64,000 bases of DNA from an uncultured Lachnospiraceae bacterium. Its GTDB lineage: Bacteria; Bacillota; Clostridia; Lachnospirales; Lachnospiraceae. The translations under genes and the position numbers were made by a program. Shown one piece after another: positions 51,288 to 59,990 of this stretch. The stretch covers positions 47,640 through 111,639 of the forward strand of contig ONEK01000006.1 in the NCBI GenBank assembly GCA_900316855.1, read 5' to 3'. Every line of letters starts with the position of its first letter. Positions within the stretch are counted from its first letter, which is position 1. The notes under the pieces were generated by a model that saw only the letters and a list, made by a program, of their open reading frames with translations, was not told the DNA's origin and searched no databases.

Positions 51288-52661
51288 TCAGTTCGTAAAG
51301 TGCGAGTAGATTGCAACATGGTCGTAGATAGCGCGCCAGCTTCCCCAGGTGTCTGCGGTGCAGCAGATGTAACGGCCTCCGTCATCGGACTGCTGAAGGC
51401 TGACCGCGCAGCAGCCGGACTCATTGACGAAGCCGGTCTTGGCGCCAATGACGGTCCCGTGCGTGTCCTTGTCCTCGATGCGGCGCAGAAACCAGTTGGA
51501 GACCGTATGTCCTCCCTCCGGATAGGCAAGTGAAGGGGCAGCGTCATAGGTGTGCGCTGACAGGACCTTCCGGCACAGGTCATTTTCCATCGCTGCCTTC
51601 ATGATGACCGCCATGTCATAGCACGTGGTGTAATGATCCTCTCCGTAGCAGCCGACCGGATTCGTAAAGTGCGTCGTTTTGCCGATCCCCAGCTCCTCAC
51701 ACTTCTCATTCATGAGGTCCGCGAATGCTTCCTCCGAGCCGGCGGTATACTTCGCCAGCGCATAGGCAGCATCCGCTCCGGACGGCAGAATTGTACCGTA
51801 GAAGAGCTCCTCGACAGTCCGCTGGTCCCCGTTCATGTAATACATACTGGAGAGACCGGACAGGTAGCACTCATCCACGACGTCCTGCGTGATTGTCACC
51901 TTCTCCTGCAGGGCGGAATCGCTCTTCAGGTGCTCCGCTGCAACAAGAACCGTCATGACCTTCGTCATGGAAGCGGGGTTCATCCGTGTCATGGCATCAC
52001 GGTCCAGCAGAATCCGGCCCGTGTCCAGATCCACAAGAATCGCGTATTCCGAGGAAACGTAGTCCGTCCCTGTTCCCGAAAAGCCGCCCTCGACCGACGA
52101 ATCGATAAACGCCTGATCAAAGGAATAATTTTCGCCCTGCGGCTCCGTCGACGTGTCCGCTTCGGAGGATGTCGCCTCCGGCGGCGTACTGCCTTCGGAA
52201 TCCGCTTCTGCCGGGCTCTGTGCCTGGCCGGTACCATCCTCTTCGCTGCCTTCCGGTGAGCGGTGCACCGACGAGAGGACAACGGTGTCCGCATCCTCCG
52301 TGAACACGGCCTCATCCGAAGACAGGTCCGCCGCATCCTGTTCCCCGTCTGTGGTTTCTGCGGCGGCGGCAGTTTCCCCGGTGGGAATCGTCTGCACTAC
52401 AGCAGCGCTCTCGCTGTGTGCCTCGACGTCAGCCGAAAGGCTCCCGGTGAAATGTACTATCAGAAATACCGCCAGGGCACCGGCACCGCCGATTCCTGCC
52501 GCAGTAAGAATCCTCTTCCGGAGGATCCTTACTCGTTTCCTTCGGCGTCTCTCATTGCGCCGGCGGGCCCGCTGCCGGGCTTCATCCGCCTCCGGATCCG
52601 GCATCCCGTTCACCGGGTCCTCCGCTTCCTCATCCAGATAATAATTATCCCAGTCTTTCAT
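51288..52661 (-). CDS. D-alanyl-D-alanine carboxypeptidase (S11 family, PBP5-like)
   Basis: 457 residues. A charged cytoplasmic N-terminus and signal anchor (ILTAAGIGGAGALAVFLIVHF, about 48-68) are followed by a Ser/Glu/Thr-rich linker of about 110 residues and then the catalytic domain. Motifs: SxxK as NPASMTKVMTVL near 235, KTG as VIGAKTGFVNESG near 405. The middle SxN motif reads PSGADAAYALAKY, with Ala in place of the usual Asn. It trims the terminal D-Ala from stem peptides outside the membrane. The C-terminal beta domain typical of PBP5 is missing, as in many Clostridia. Confidence 0.92.
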   Translation of the reverse strand: MKDWDNYYLDEEAEDPVNGMPDPEADEARQRARRRNERRRRKRVRILRKRILTAAGIGGAGALAVFLIVHFTGSLSADVEAHSESAAVVQTIPTGETAAAAETTDGEQDAADLSSDEAVFTEDADTVVLSSVHRSPEGSEEDGTGQAQSPAEADSEGSTPPEATSSEADTSTEPQGENYSFDQAFIDSSVEGGFSGTGTDYVSSEYAILVDLDTGRILLDRDAMTRMNPASMTKVMTVLVAAEHLKSDSALQEKVTITQDVVDECYLSGLSSMYYMNGDQRTVEELFYGTILPSGADAAYALAKYTAGSEEAFADLMNEKCEELGIGKTTHFTNPVGCYGEDHYTTCYDMAVIMKAAMENDLCRKVLSAHTYDAAPSLAYPEGGHTVSNWFLRRIEDKDTHGTVIGAKTGFVNESGCCAVSLQQSDDGGRYICCTADTWGSWRAIYDHVAIYSHFTN

Positions 52662-52847
52662 CTGATTACCAATATCCGGGTCACGGACCGCTCACCCCTG
52701 CAGGAAGCAATCCGAAAATGACATAATAACCCAAACATAGTAACCTGTCCGCGGGATTTTTTCCACCTCCGGAGGGGCACCGCGCGGTCCCGGGCAGCGT
52801 CCCTGCATGCGAGCATGCTCGACGGCTTCGTGGCTCGTCGCCTTCAC
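52662..52847. other. Intergenic region between phoR terminator and dacA-type gene
   Basis: No gene is evident. It contains a short palindrome GAGCATGCTC near 52811 and GC-rich sequence. The promoter of the carboxypeptidase gene should lie here on the minus strand, but no convincing hexamer pair is visible. Confidence 0.5.
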
Positions 52848-52881
52848 AAAAAGCCGGGCAGGGGGGACCCCCTGCCCGGCT
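52848..52881 (-). terminator. Intrinsic terminator of the pst-pho operon
   Basis: A 13 bp GC-rich stem (52853-52865 with 52868-52880, core GCCGGGCAGGGGG) with a two-base loop, followed on the minus strand by TTTTT. It lies about 20 bp after the phoR stop. Confidence 0.9.
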
Positions 52882-52901
52882 GCTGCCGGATTGTCTGTGT
52901 C

Positions 52902-54587
52902 TCAGTCCTGACTCTCGCCGGACCTGACGCGGTTCTTATGAAACGCAACGGTAAAGGTACTGCCCTTTCCCGGCCTGCTGTCGACGTCAATATGGGCGTG
53001 CATGATCTCCGCGGCGTGCTTTACAATCGACAGGCCGAGGCCTGTCCCGCCGATCTCACGGGAATGACTCTTGTCCACGCGGAAGAAGCGCTCGAAAATC
53101 CGGGGCTGATCCTCTTCGGGAATGCCGATTCCGTTATCCTGCACACGGAATACCACCGTATCCTTCCGATCCTCAACCGTGATATCCACCCTGCCCTGGC
53201 TGCGGTTGTATTTGATGGCATTGTCAATCAGGTTGAAGATGATACTCTCGATCAGCCGGAAAATTCCATCCACTGCTGCGGGTGCGCCGTTTACGGTCAG
53301 TGTGACCTGGTTCTTCAGAGCTTCCTGCTGCAGCTGATCCGTGACCTTGAGTGTAACCTCATAGAGGTCTACCTTCTCCCAGTGCATATCAATGGCGCCC
53401 TCATCCAGGTGCGAGATATACAGGATATCCTCAACGAGCGTGATCATGCGCTGTGCCTGGGTATAGATGGTGTGAACAAACCGTGCGCGGTCTTCCTGCT
53501 TCACCTGGCCTGTTTCCAGAAGCTCTGCACAACCCGAAATCGTATGAAGCGGCGTTTTCAGCTCATGAGACACGTTGGAGGAGAACTCTCTGCGCAGCTG
53601 TTCCGCCTTTTCCCTGTCCGTCACATCGAACAGCAGCACCACCATGCCCGCAGTCATACTGTCGGTCGAGACAGGGCTGATATCCGCCTGGTAGCTCCTG
53701 CCGGAATAGTCCAGGATCAGCTCGCTGTGCTCGCCCTTTGCCGCGCGCTGCAGCGCCTGCTCGAACTCCGTGCGCCGGTCCAGATACAGGATATCCTCTC
53801 CGATACAGCTCTCGTCCGTGTGCAGCAGCTTCATCGCCTGCTGGTTGATCGTCAGGATCTTCCCGGAGGGACTGAGCAGGATCAGGCACTCCTCCATCCG
53901 GTTCGTCACCGTCAGGAAATCCTTCTCTGTCTTCTGGAGGTGTTCCTTCTGGTCCTCGATCTCCTCCTGCTGTTCATAGATATGGTGCAGGAAGGGAGCC
54001 ATCTCCGGATAGGTCTCGTTGTCCATCGGATGATCAAGGTCAAAATTGTTGAGCGGATCCACAACCTTGCGCGAAAGGCGGGAACTCGACAGCCACGTCA
54101 GACCCATGAGAACCAGGAAGATCCAGATGAGCGGCTGTACCATGCCCAGTGCCACAGTCAGGACCGTATTCCTCGATTCCGAAACCCGTACAACCGACCC
54201 ATCCGAAAGCTTCATCGCATAGTAGAGCATCGCCGTCGTCATGGTGTCGGAGTAGCGGGTGCTCGCTCCTTCGCCATTTTCCAGCGCCTCGGCTATTTCC
54301 GGTCTCGACGCATGGTTTTCCATCTGTCCCGCGTCTGCTTCATTGTCAAACAGGACCGTTCCGTCCGCGGCAATCCATGTCACGCGCGTACCCTTCATAT
54401 GAAGGGAATCGAGAAAGTCCGTGCCCCCGGTCTCGACCGCCTTCGCGGCAAGTTCCGTCTCTACCTTCAGCTGCTTTTTCTGTACGGAACTGAAATAACC
54501 ATACAGGGACAGGAGGATTGCGATGAATCCTCCGATCAGCGTCACAAGTATGGTCAGTTCCATGTATCTGAATATTTTCTTTGTCAT
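52902..54587 (-). CDS. phoR: PhoR-like sensor histidine kinase
   Basis: 561 residues. Transmembrane segments near 10-32 and about 150-170 flank an extracytoplasmic sensor domain of some 115 residues. A PAS-like domain follows (ECLILLSPSGKILTINQQAM), then the dimerisation domain with the phospho-accepting His in FSSNVSHELKTPLHTISG. The ATPase domain shows the N box NLIDNAIKYN, G1 DNGIGIPEED, F box FERFFRVDKSHS and G2 GGTGLGLSIVK. It phosphorylates PhoB on phosphate starvation, with PhoU and Pst as upstream sensors. Its ATG overlaps the phoB stop by four bases. It is the last gene of the operon, followed by a strong terminator. Confidence 0.95.
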   Translation of the reverse strand: MTKKIFRYMELTILVTLIGGFIAILLSLYGYFSSVQKKQLKVETELAAKAVETGGTDFLDSLHMKGTRVTWIAADGTVLFDNEADAGQMENHASRPEIAEALENGEGASTRYSDTMTTAMLYYAMKLSDGSVVRVSESRNTVLTVALGMVQPLIWIFLVLMGLTWLSSSRLSRKVVDPLNNFDLDHPMDNETYPEMAPFLHHIYEQQEEIEDQKEHLQKTEKDFLTVTNRMEECLILLSPSGKILTINQQAMKLLHTDESCIGEDILYLDRRTEFEQALQRAAKGEHSELILDYSGRSYQADISPVSTDSMTAGMVVLLFDVTDREKAEQLRREFSSNVSHELKTPLHTISGCAELLETGQVKQEDRARFVHTIYTQAQRMITLVEDILYISHLDEGAIDMHWEKVDLYEVTLKVTDQLQQEALKNQVTLTVNGAPAAVDGIFRLIESIIFNLIDNAIKYNRSQGRVDITVEDRKDTVVFRVQDNGIGIPEEDQPRIFERFFRVDKSHSREIGGTGLGLSIVKHAAEIMHAHIDVDSRPGKGSTFTVAFHKNRVRSGESQD

Positions 54588-55258
54588 GGCTTCACCAGCT
54601 TATAGCCCACTCCGCGGACTGTCCGGATCATGCTGCCGGCTTCCCCGAGCTTTGCCCTGAGTGTTCCCACATGCACGTCCACCGTCCTGGTATCTCCCGA
54701 GTAGTCACTGTTCCAGATCCGGAGCAGGAGTGTCTCCCGGTCGAAGACCCGGTCCGGATTCTTCATCAGGAGCTCCAGCAGCGAATATTCCTTGAGCGTC
54801 AGGTCAAGGAGCCGTCCGTTCTGCGTCACAGTGTGGGCAGCCTCGTTCAGCTCAACCGTGCCTGCCTGCACCACCTCACTGTGCGGCGTCTTCGGCTCCA
54901 TCCTCCGGAGGACAGCCCTCACCCGGGATACCATCTCCAGCATGCCGAACGGTTTCACGAGATAATCGTCCGCACCCAGATCCAGTCCCTTAACCTTGTC
55001 AAATTCTGTGCCCTTGGCGGTCGTCATGATGACAGGGATGTTCCTCGTGGATTCATCCGCCCGGATCTTCCTGAGGATGAGAATTCCGTTCTCGCCCGGC
55101 AGCATGATATCCAGCAGGATCAGCTCCGGTTTCTCCTCCTTCAGCGCACCGAAAAAGTCCCTGCCGTTTTCAAACGTTCTTACCTGAAATCCGGCTGATT
55201 CCAGAGCATACGCTGCAAGATTGGCTGCCGCCTCATCATCTTCCACACAGAAAATCAT
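54584..55258 (-). CDS. phoB: Phosphate response regulator (PhoB/PhoP-like)
   Basis: 224 residues, OmpR/PhoB subfamily. Receiver domain residues 1-115 with acidic pair EDDEAAANLAA at the N-terminus, phospho-acceptor Asp in LILLDIMLPGENG near 50, and Lys in DDYLVKPFGMLE. The C-terminal winged helix (about 125-224) ends RTVDVHVGTLRAKLGEAGSM, IRTVRGVGYKL. It should bind pho boxes, including those upstream of pstS in this window. CTGAGGTAATT serves as ribosome-binding site. It is downstream of phoU by 18 bp. Confidence 0.95.
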   Translation of the reverse strand: MIFCVEDDEAAANLAAYALESAGFQVRTFENGRDFFGALKEEKPELILLDIMLPGENGILILRKIRADESTRNIPVIMTTAKGTEFDKVKGLDLGADDYLVKPFGMLEMVSRVRAVLRRMEPKTPHSEVVQAGTVELNEAAHTVTQNGRLLDLTLKEYSLLELLMKNPDRVFDRETLLLRIWNSDYSGDTRTVDVHVGTLRAKLGEAGSMIRTVRGVGYKLVKP

Positions 55259-55276
55259 AATTACCTCAGAGTTTCC

Positions 55277-55930
55277 TTAGTTTGTATTGCCTTCGAGCAC
55301 GCCGGTGATCATAAAAACCACCCACTGCGCGACATTCACGGAATGGTCGCCGATCCGTTCGAAGTATTTCGCGATCATGAACAGGTCCAGTATCCCGTCC
55401 AGATTGCGGGCTCCGCTCTCAACGCTTCCGGCAAGCTCACTCTTGATCTTGTTGAAATAGTCATCCACTGTATCGTCTTCTTCAATGACCGCGCGTGCAA
55501 TTGTCTCATCATCGCGGACGAAAGAGTCGATGGCACTGGAGAGCATGTGGCTGGCGGCATCCGCCATGGAGAAGATCTCGATGTCCTTGACGTCCCGTGG
55601 CTGGATATTTCCCATACTGATGATTTCAGCGATATCATCCGCGTTGTCACCGATCCGTTCCAGATCAGAAACCATCTTCAGTGCGGATGAAACCACGCGC
55701 AGATCCCTTGCGACGGGCTGCTGCTGCATCAGGAGCTTCAGGCACAGGTTCTCGATTTCACGTTCCTTGTGATTGACCTGCTCAACCATGTCCGCGATCT
55801 CCCGCGTACGGTCCGTGTCCGGCGACATCAGGTATTTTGTCGATGTCCGGATCGCGTCCTCACAGAGCGCGCCCATGGAGATCATATCCTTCTTCAGTTG
55901 ACTTAACTCTTCCTCAAATACGTTCCGCAT
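55277..55930 (-). CDS. phoU: Phosphate signalling protein PhoU
   Basis: 217 residues, the normal length, with two similar three-helix repeats. Starts [20 protein letters not shown] and has the two metal-binding-like acidic motifs: ERIGDNADDIAEI near 92-104 and YFERIGDHSVNVAQW near 190. PhoU links the Pst transporter to PhoR and keeps the regulon off when phosphate is plentiful. Its ATG overlaps the pstB stop by one base (TGATG), so translation is coupled. Confidence 0.97.
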   Translation of the reverse strand: MRNVFEEELSQLKKDMISMGALCEDAIRTSTKYLMSPDTDRTREIADMVEQVNHKEREIENLCLKLLMQQQPVARDLRVVSSALKMVSDLERIGDNADDIAEIISMGNIQPRDVKDIEIFSMADAASHMLSSAIDSFVRDDETIARAVIEEDDTVDDYFNKIKSELAGSVESGARNLDGILDLFMIAKYFERIGDHSVNVAQWVVFMITGVLEGNTN

Positions 55931-56691
55931 CAGCCAAACCTCCCTGTGATGTATCTTTCTGTTCTGGGATCCTTCGGTGAAGAGAATATATCCTCGGTCT
56001 TCCCATATTCTACCATTTCACCCAGCAGAAAGAAGGCAGTACAGTCGGAAATGCGCACCGCCTGCTGCATGTTGTGTGTAACAATGATGATCGTGTATTC
56101 CTTCTTCAGCTCTGCCGCCAGATCCTCAATCTTCGAGGTCGAAATCGGATCCAGCGCACTCGTCGGCTCATCCATCAGGATAACCTCCGGTTCCACCGCC
56201 AGCGTGCGCGCGATGCAAAGCCTCTGCTGCTGACCTCCGGAGAGACCGAGCGCGCTTTTGTCGAGCCGGTCCTTCAGCTCGTCCCAGATGGCAGCCTGGC
56301 GCAGGCTCTTCTCCACGATTTCATCCAGCTTCGCCTTGCTTTTGATTCCGTTGATCCGGGGACCATAGGCAACATTGTCATAGATCGACTTCGGGAAGGG
56401 GTTAGGCTGCTGGAATACCATACTTACCCTCTTGCGCAGCTCGATCACGTCAACGTCCTTGTAGATATCCACGTTGTCGAGGCACACCTCTCCTTCGATC
56501 CTTACGCCCTTTTCAAGGTCATTCATGCGGTTCAGAGTCTTCAGGAATGTGGACTTGCCGCAGCCGGAGGGTCCGATCAGGGCGGTGATCCTGTGTTCCT
56601 GCATGTCCAGGTTGATTTTCTTCAGTGCCTGGAATGTGCCGTAGTAAAGGTCAAGATCCTTTACCGTTATTTTCATCTTGTTTTCTTCCAT
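55930..56691 (-). CDS. pstB: Phosphate ABC transporter ATPase
   Basis: 253 residues, standard PstB length. Walker [10 protein letters not shown] near 39-47, signature [16 protein letters not shown], Walker [14 protein letters not shown] and switch [16 protein letters not shown]. The phosphate-specific features KTLNRMNDL and [20 protein letters not shown] confirm PstB rather than another ABC ATPase. It powers PstCA. It follows pstA by 42 bp and overlaps phoU by one base. Confidence 0.98.
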   Translation of the reverse strand: MEENKMKITVKDLDLYYGTFQALKKINLDMQEHRITALIGPSGCGKSTFLKTLNRMNDLEKGVRIEGEVCLDNVDIYKDVDVIELRKRVSMVFQQPNPFPKSIYDNVAYGPRINGIKSKAKLDEIVEKSLRQAAIWDELKDRLDKSALGLSGGQQQRLCIARTLAVEPEVILMDEPTSALDPISTSKIEDLAAELKKEYTIIIVTHNMQQAVRISDCTAFFLLGEMVEYGKTEDIFSSPKDPRTERYITGRFG

Positions 56692-56733
56692 GTTCTGTCG
56701 TACCTCGCAATCCTTCGTGAGCAGTTCCCGCGT

Positions 56734-57633
56734 TTATTCTCCGCCCGTATTCTTCCGGTTGAGTCTTGCGCTGATCATACGTGCCGCCAGCGAAAACAGC
56801 AGGGTGATCATGACCAGGATCCCCGCTGAAACATTAGCGATTTCAGTCGCCTGTGGATTCAGCGATCCCTCGGTCCTCATAACCCAGATGTGGAGCGCCA
56901 GTGTCTCACCGGAGCGCATCGGATTCAGCGGGCAGGTCGGAGATGCAAGATTCCAGTTGCTCCAGTTGATGACCGTACTCTGTCCTGCCGTATACAGGAG
57001 TGACGCGGCCTCGCCGAAGCCTCGACCCGCGGCCAGGATGACTCCCGTAATGATTCTCGGGACACAGGCAGGCAGCAGCACTGAGGTGATTGCCTTCCAG
57101 TGGGTTGCACCCAGTGCCATGCTGCCCTGTTTGTAGCTCTTGGGAAGACTCTTTAAGGCATCCTCCGCTGTAGTGGTGATAGAGGGAAGACTCAGAATCG
57201 AAACTGCAAGCGCACCGGCGAGCAGATTCCATTTAAGACCGGTCATCAGGATGAAGACCAGATAGCCGAACAGGCCTACAACAATGGACGGAAGGGACGA
57301 CAGGGACTCGATACTGATCCGGATTGCAGCCGTCAGCTTGTTCTGGCCGGCGTACTCGGCAAGGTAGATACCGGCGCCGATTCCGATCGGAACGCTGATG
57401 AGAAGCGAAAGTACAACGAGATACAGCGTATTAAACAGCTGGTCACCGATGCCGTTGCGGTCGAAGGCAAGGAAGGATGGATGAAAATCCATGATGCCCT
57501 TAATGAGAATATAGCCTGCCAGAACGACCAGCAGTACCAGGAAAAAGCCGCCGACGCCGTACAGGATTCCCGTCATGACCTTGTCAATGGATTTGGCTTT
57601 CCGGATGACCTGATTCAGATTGTTGTTCTGCAT
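56734..57633 (-). CDS. pstA: Phosphate ABC transporter permease PstA
   Basis: 299 residues with six membrane helices. The Pst-type permease loop contains EDALKSLPKSYKQGSMALGA, the EAA motif contacting PstB, and NWSNWNLASPTCPLNPMRSG near the C-terminal region is typical of PstA. CGGAGGTTTGAATTC precedes the ATG; the gap to pstC is 15 bp. Confidence 0.96.
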   Translation of the reverse strand: MQNNNLNQVIRKAKSIDKVMTGILYGVGGFFLVLLVVLAGYILIKGIMDFHPSFLAFDRNGIGDQLFNTLYLVVLSLLISVPIGIGAGIYLAEYAGQNKLTAAIRISIESLSSLPSIVVGLFGYLVFILMTGLKWNLLAGALAVSILSLPSITTTAEDALKSLPKSYKQGSMALGATHWKAITSVLLPACVPRIITGVILAAGRGFGEAASLLYTAGQSTVINWSNWNLASPTCPLNPMRSGETLALHIWVMRTEGSLNPQATEIANVSAGILVMITLLFSLAARMISARLNRKNTGGE

Positions 57634-57648
57634 GAATTCAAACCTCCG

Positions 57649-58557
57649 TTAAGCCTGCATGCCTGTTTTCTTCTTGTTCCAGAAGGAAATCAGGTGAATC
57701 AGGATGATGCAGATGATGGATATGATGAACAGCAGCAGTCCCATGGACCAGAGTGCCATGTTCTGCTCACCTCCGTTTGCGGAGTTGCCCATATCTGCCG
57801 CAATGGCCGCTGTCAGGTTATTCGTCGGGGACAGGATATCCTTCGGAAAGGCACGCGTCTTGCCAATGACCATGGCAACGGCAAGGGCCTCGCCGAACGC
57901 ACGGGTCAGTCCAAGAATGATTCCGGTCAGGATGCCCGGAAGACCCGCCGGCAGCACGATGTGCCAGATCATCTGCCATCTTGTTGAGCCAAGGCCATAC
58001 GAGGCCTTGCGATAGCTGTCCGGCACGCTGCGGATGGCATCCGCCGCGACCGTCGTGATTGTCGGAAAAATCATGACAGCCAGTACAATTCCGGCGGCGA
58101 GCACGGAATATCCGCCCATTTTGGCATGAAATGTATCCCGAATCCACGGTACAAGAATCGTCAGTCCGATCCAGCCGTAGACAACAGACGGAATGCCGAC
58201 GAATATCTCAATGGCAGGCTGGAAAACCTTCGTTCCTGCCTCCGGGGAGATTTCCGTGATGAAAATGGCAGCCGCGATGCTGAACGGCACCGCGATCAGC
58301 ATGCCCAGGCCGCAGGTGACCAGTGAGCCGACAATGTAAATCAGCGCACCAACCTTGCCTCCTCCCTCGCCGGCCGTATCAACCGGGGACCACTCCGATG
58401 AAAACAGGAACTCTGCAACCGAGTGATGATACGTCACAAAGGTGCCCGAGCCGCGCACGACCAGAAAGACGCCGATCGTAACCGTCAGAATGATGAGAAA
58501 CAAACCACAGAGTGTGACCAGTGACCTTCCGGCCAGCTCCCTTCGAAAATTCTTCAT
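57649..58557 (-). CDS. pstC: Phosphate ABC transporter permease PstC
   Basis: 302 residues with six membrane helices. SSEWSPVDTAGEGGGKVGAL is the conserved periplasmic stretch, and VAADAIRSVPDSYRKASYGLGSTRWQ (in parts) is the EAA loop that docks on PstB. GFTRAFGEALAVAMVIG-like text (LTRAFGEALAVAMVIGKT) is diagnostic of PstC. GAAGGAGCAGT is the ribosome-binding site. A stem-loop separates it from pstS. Confidence 0.96.
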   Translation of the reverse strand: MKNFRRELAGRSLVTLCGLFLIILTVTIGVFLVVRGSGTFVTYHHSVAEFLFSSEWSPVDTAGEGGGKVGALIYIVGSLVTCGLGMLIAVPFSIAAAIFITEISPEAGTKVFQPAIEIFVGIPSVVYGWIGLTILVPWIRDTFHAKMGGYSVLAAGIVLAVMIFPTITTVAADAIRSVPDSYRKASYGLGSTRWQMIWHIVLPAGLPGILTGIILGLTRAFGEALAVAMVIGKTRAFPKDILSPTNNLTAAIAADMGNSANGGEQNMALWSMGLLLFIISIICIILIHLISFWNKKKTGMQA

Positions 58558-58571
58558 ACTGCTCCTTCAGG

Positions 58572-58613
58572 ATAAGGAAAGAGGGCGCTGATGCGTCCTC
58601 CTTCTCTCCTTAT
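58572..58613. other. Stem-loop between pstS and pstC
   Basis: ATAAGGA with AGAG and GCGC (58572-58588) can pair with GCG, CTCT and TCCTTAT (58593-58613), leaving a small bulge and a four-base loop. There is no T-run on the minus strand. Such hairpins often protect the upstream pstS message and let the binding protein be made in excess over the permease. Confidence 0.55.
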
Positions 58614-58634
58614 GTATCAAAGCTTTGCGGGGTC

Positions 58635-59621
58635 TTACTGCTTGTGGCTGTCGATGGCTTCCTGACTCATCTTGGAGGATACGCCATAGCCCATGCTCTC
58701 GAGCTTGTCCGCGTACTCGTCGCCCATCATGTAGTTGATGAATGCCTGAGCCTGCTCGGAGCCTTCGCCGTTGGTGTACATATGCTCATAGCCCCATACC
58801 TTGTAGGAACCATTGTAGGTATTCTCAAGGGAAGGCTCTACATCGTCAATCGATACCGCGCTGACTGCATCGTTATTGACAAGGTAGGAAAGTGCTACGT
58901 ATCCGATTGCGCCCTTGTTCTGCTCAACTGTCTGCAGAAGGGTACCGGAGTCGTCAGTTTCAAGAGACTCATTGGAAGCCTCTTCCTCGCCGTTGAGTGC
59001 CCAGGTCTTGAACAGTGCTCTCGTTCCGGAAGAAGAAGGACGGGTAACCAGCATGATATCCTCATCGGGGCCGCCTACCTCAGACCAGTTCGTGATCTTG
59101 ACAGTAAAGATGCCGATCAGCTGATCCGTGGTGAGATTGGTAACGCCCAGGTCCTTGTTGACAACGGGTGCCATGGTTATCGTGCATACCTCATGATCTA
59201 CCAGACCCTTGGCAGCGTCCGCATCGAGCTTCTCCTCGGCGAATACGTCGGAGTTACCGATATCAACCGCGCCATCCGCAACCTGCTTCAGACCCTCTCC
59301 GGAGCCGCCGCCGTTGACTGTGATAGCAAGGTCAGGATTCTTCTCCATAAATGCAGCTGCCGCATCCTGTGCCAGGGGAAGCAGTGCGGAAGAGCCTGCT
59401 GCTGTCAGTGTGCCGGAAAGGCTCTCTGCCGCTGCCTCAGTTGCCGCGGGTGCTGCGGCTTCGGTAGCTGCGGGAGCGGCTGCCTCAGTTGCTGCTGCCG
59501 CTGCGGTCGTTGCAGCGGGTGCGCTCTCCGTTCCGGAGGCACCGCAGCCTGCAACGGTAATTGCTGTCAGAACTCCGGCAAGGACAGCGGATGCTGCCTT
59601 CGCGAACTTTACATTCTTCAT
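58635..59621 (-). CDS. pstS: Phosphate-binding lipoprotein PstS
   Basis: 328 residues. Lipoprotein signal with lipobox VAGC at Cys26, then an Ala/Thr/Pro/Glu-rich linker with tandem ATEAAAP units (about 38-66), then the binding protein. Phosphate-contacting motifs are AAGSSALLPLAQ, NGGGSGEGLKQVADGAVDIGNSD (in parts) and TRPSSSGTRALF. It captures phosphate outside the membrane for PstCAB. GAGGAGGATCAAACG precedes the ATG. It is the first gene of the operon. Confidence 0.97.
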   Translation of the reverse strand: MKNVKFAKAASAVLAGVLTAITVAGCGASGTESAPAATTAAAAATEAAAPAATEAAAPAATEAAAESLSGTLTAAGSSALLPLAQDAAAAFMEKNPDLAITVNGGGSGEGLKQVADGAVDIGNSDVFAEEKLDADAAKGLVDHEVCTITMAPVVNKDLGVTNLTTDQLIGIFTVKITNWSEVGGPDEDIMLVTRPSSSGTRALFKTWALNGEEEASNESLETDDSGTLLQTVEQNKGAIGYVALSYLVNNDAVSAVSIDDVEPSLENTYNGSYKVWGYEHMYTNGEGSEQAQAFINYMMGDEYADKLESMGYGVSSKMSQEAIDSHKQ

Positions 59622-59781
59622 AACGTTTGATCCTCCTCATCTTCCTGCCTGCTGCCGGCCGGTTTTCGGTCGGGGCGAAAGATTCAAAAACTTGGAATTT
59701 TTACGTCTTTACTCTTCTCCGCGGATGATTCAAACATAACCCGTCATTGTAAGGTGGGCTTCCTGCTTTTTATAAAATCTA

Positions 59782-59852
59782 TGTAAAGTCCGGAGGCGCA
59801 TTGTCCGGAGAGTCTGTGGGACGGATATTTTACATTTCCAGGAATTGTAAAA
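59782..59852 (-). promoter_or_regulatory. pstS upstream regulatory region with pho-box-like palindrome
   Basis: TTTTACA (59828-59834) and TGTAAAA (59846-59852) form part of a 12 bp inverted repeat with one mismatch. Further TTTACA-like (complement of 59782-59788) and TTACA-like words occur nearer pstS on the minus strand. Repeated TT(A/T)ACA words resemble PhoP boxes of Gram-positives. I could not settle the exact promoter hexamers. Confidence 0.5.
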
Positions 59853-59910
59853 TTGCCGGCTCCTGACCGTTTCGGCATGAGAGGAAGTGATATGCAGCGT
59901 GCAAGACGCG

Positions 59911-59940
59911 AAAAAGCCCCCGCGGCTGCGGGAGCTTTTT
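59911..59940 (-). terminator. Bidirectional-looking terminator after the aminotransferase gene
   Basis: AAAAAGCCCCCGC and GCGGGAGCTTTTT form a stem with a short loop, flanked by A-run and T-run. It terminates the minus-strand LUD-aminotransferase operon about 50 bp past its stop, upstream of the pst regulatory region. Confidence 0.88.
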
Positions 59941-59990
59941 ACGGCTTTTCAATATGTGTGAATTTGAAATTCCTGTGTTATCCTGTTCTG

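Noticed and set aside
52807..52821. GCATGC and GAGCATGCTC palindromes near the pho terminator
   Set aside because: Short, not repeated nearby and not placed relative to a promoter; judged chance.
59340..59540. Tandem repeat in pstS as a mobile or regulatory repeat
   Set aside because: The repeated DNA simply encodes the Ala/Thr/Glu/Pro linker after the lipobox, a common feature of lipoproteins.
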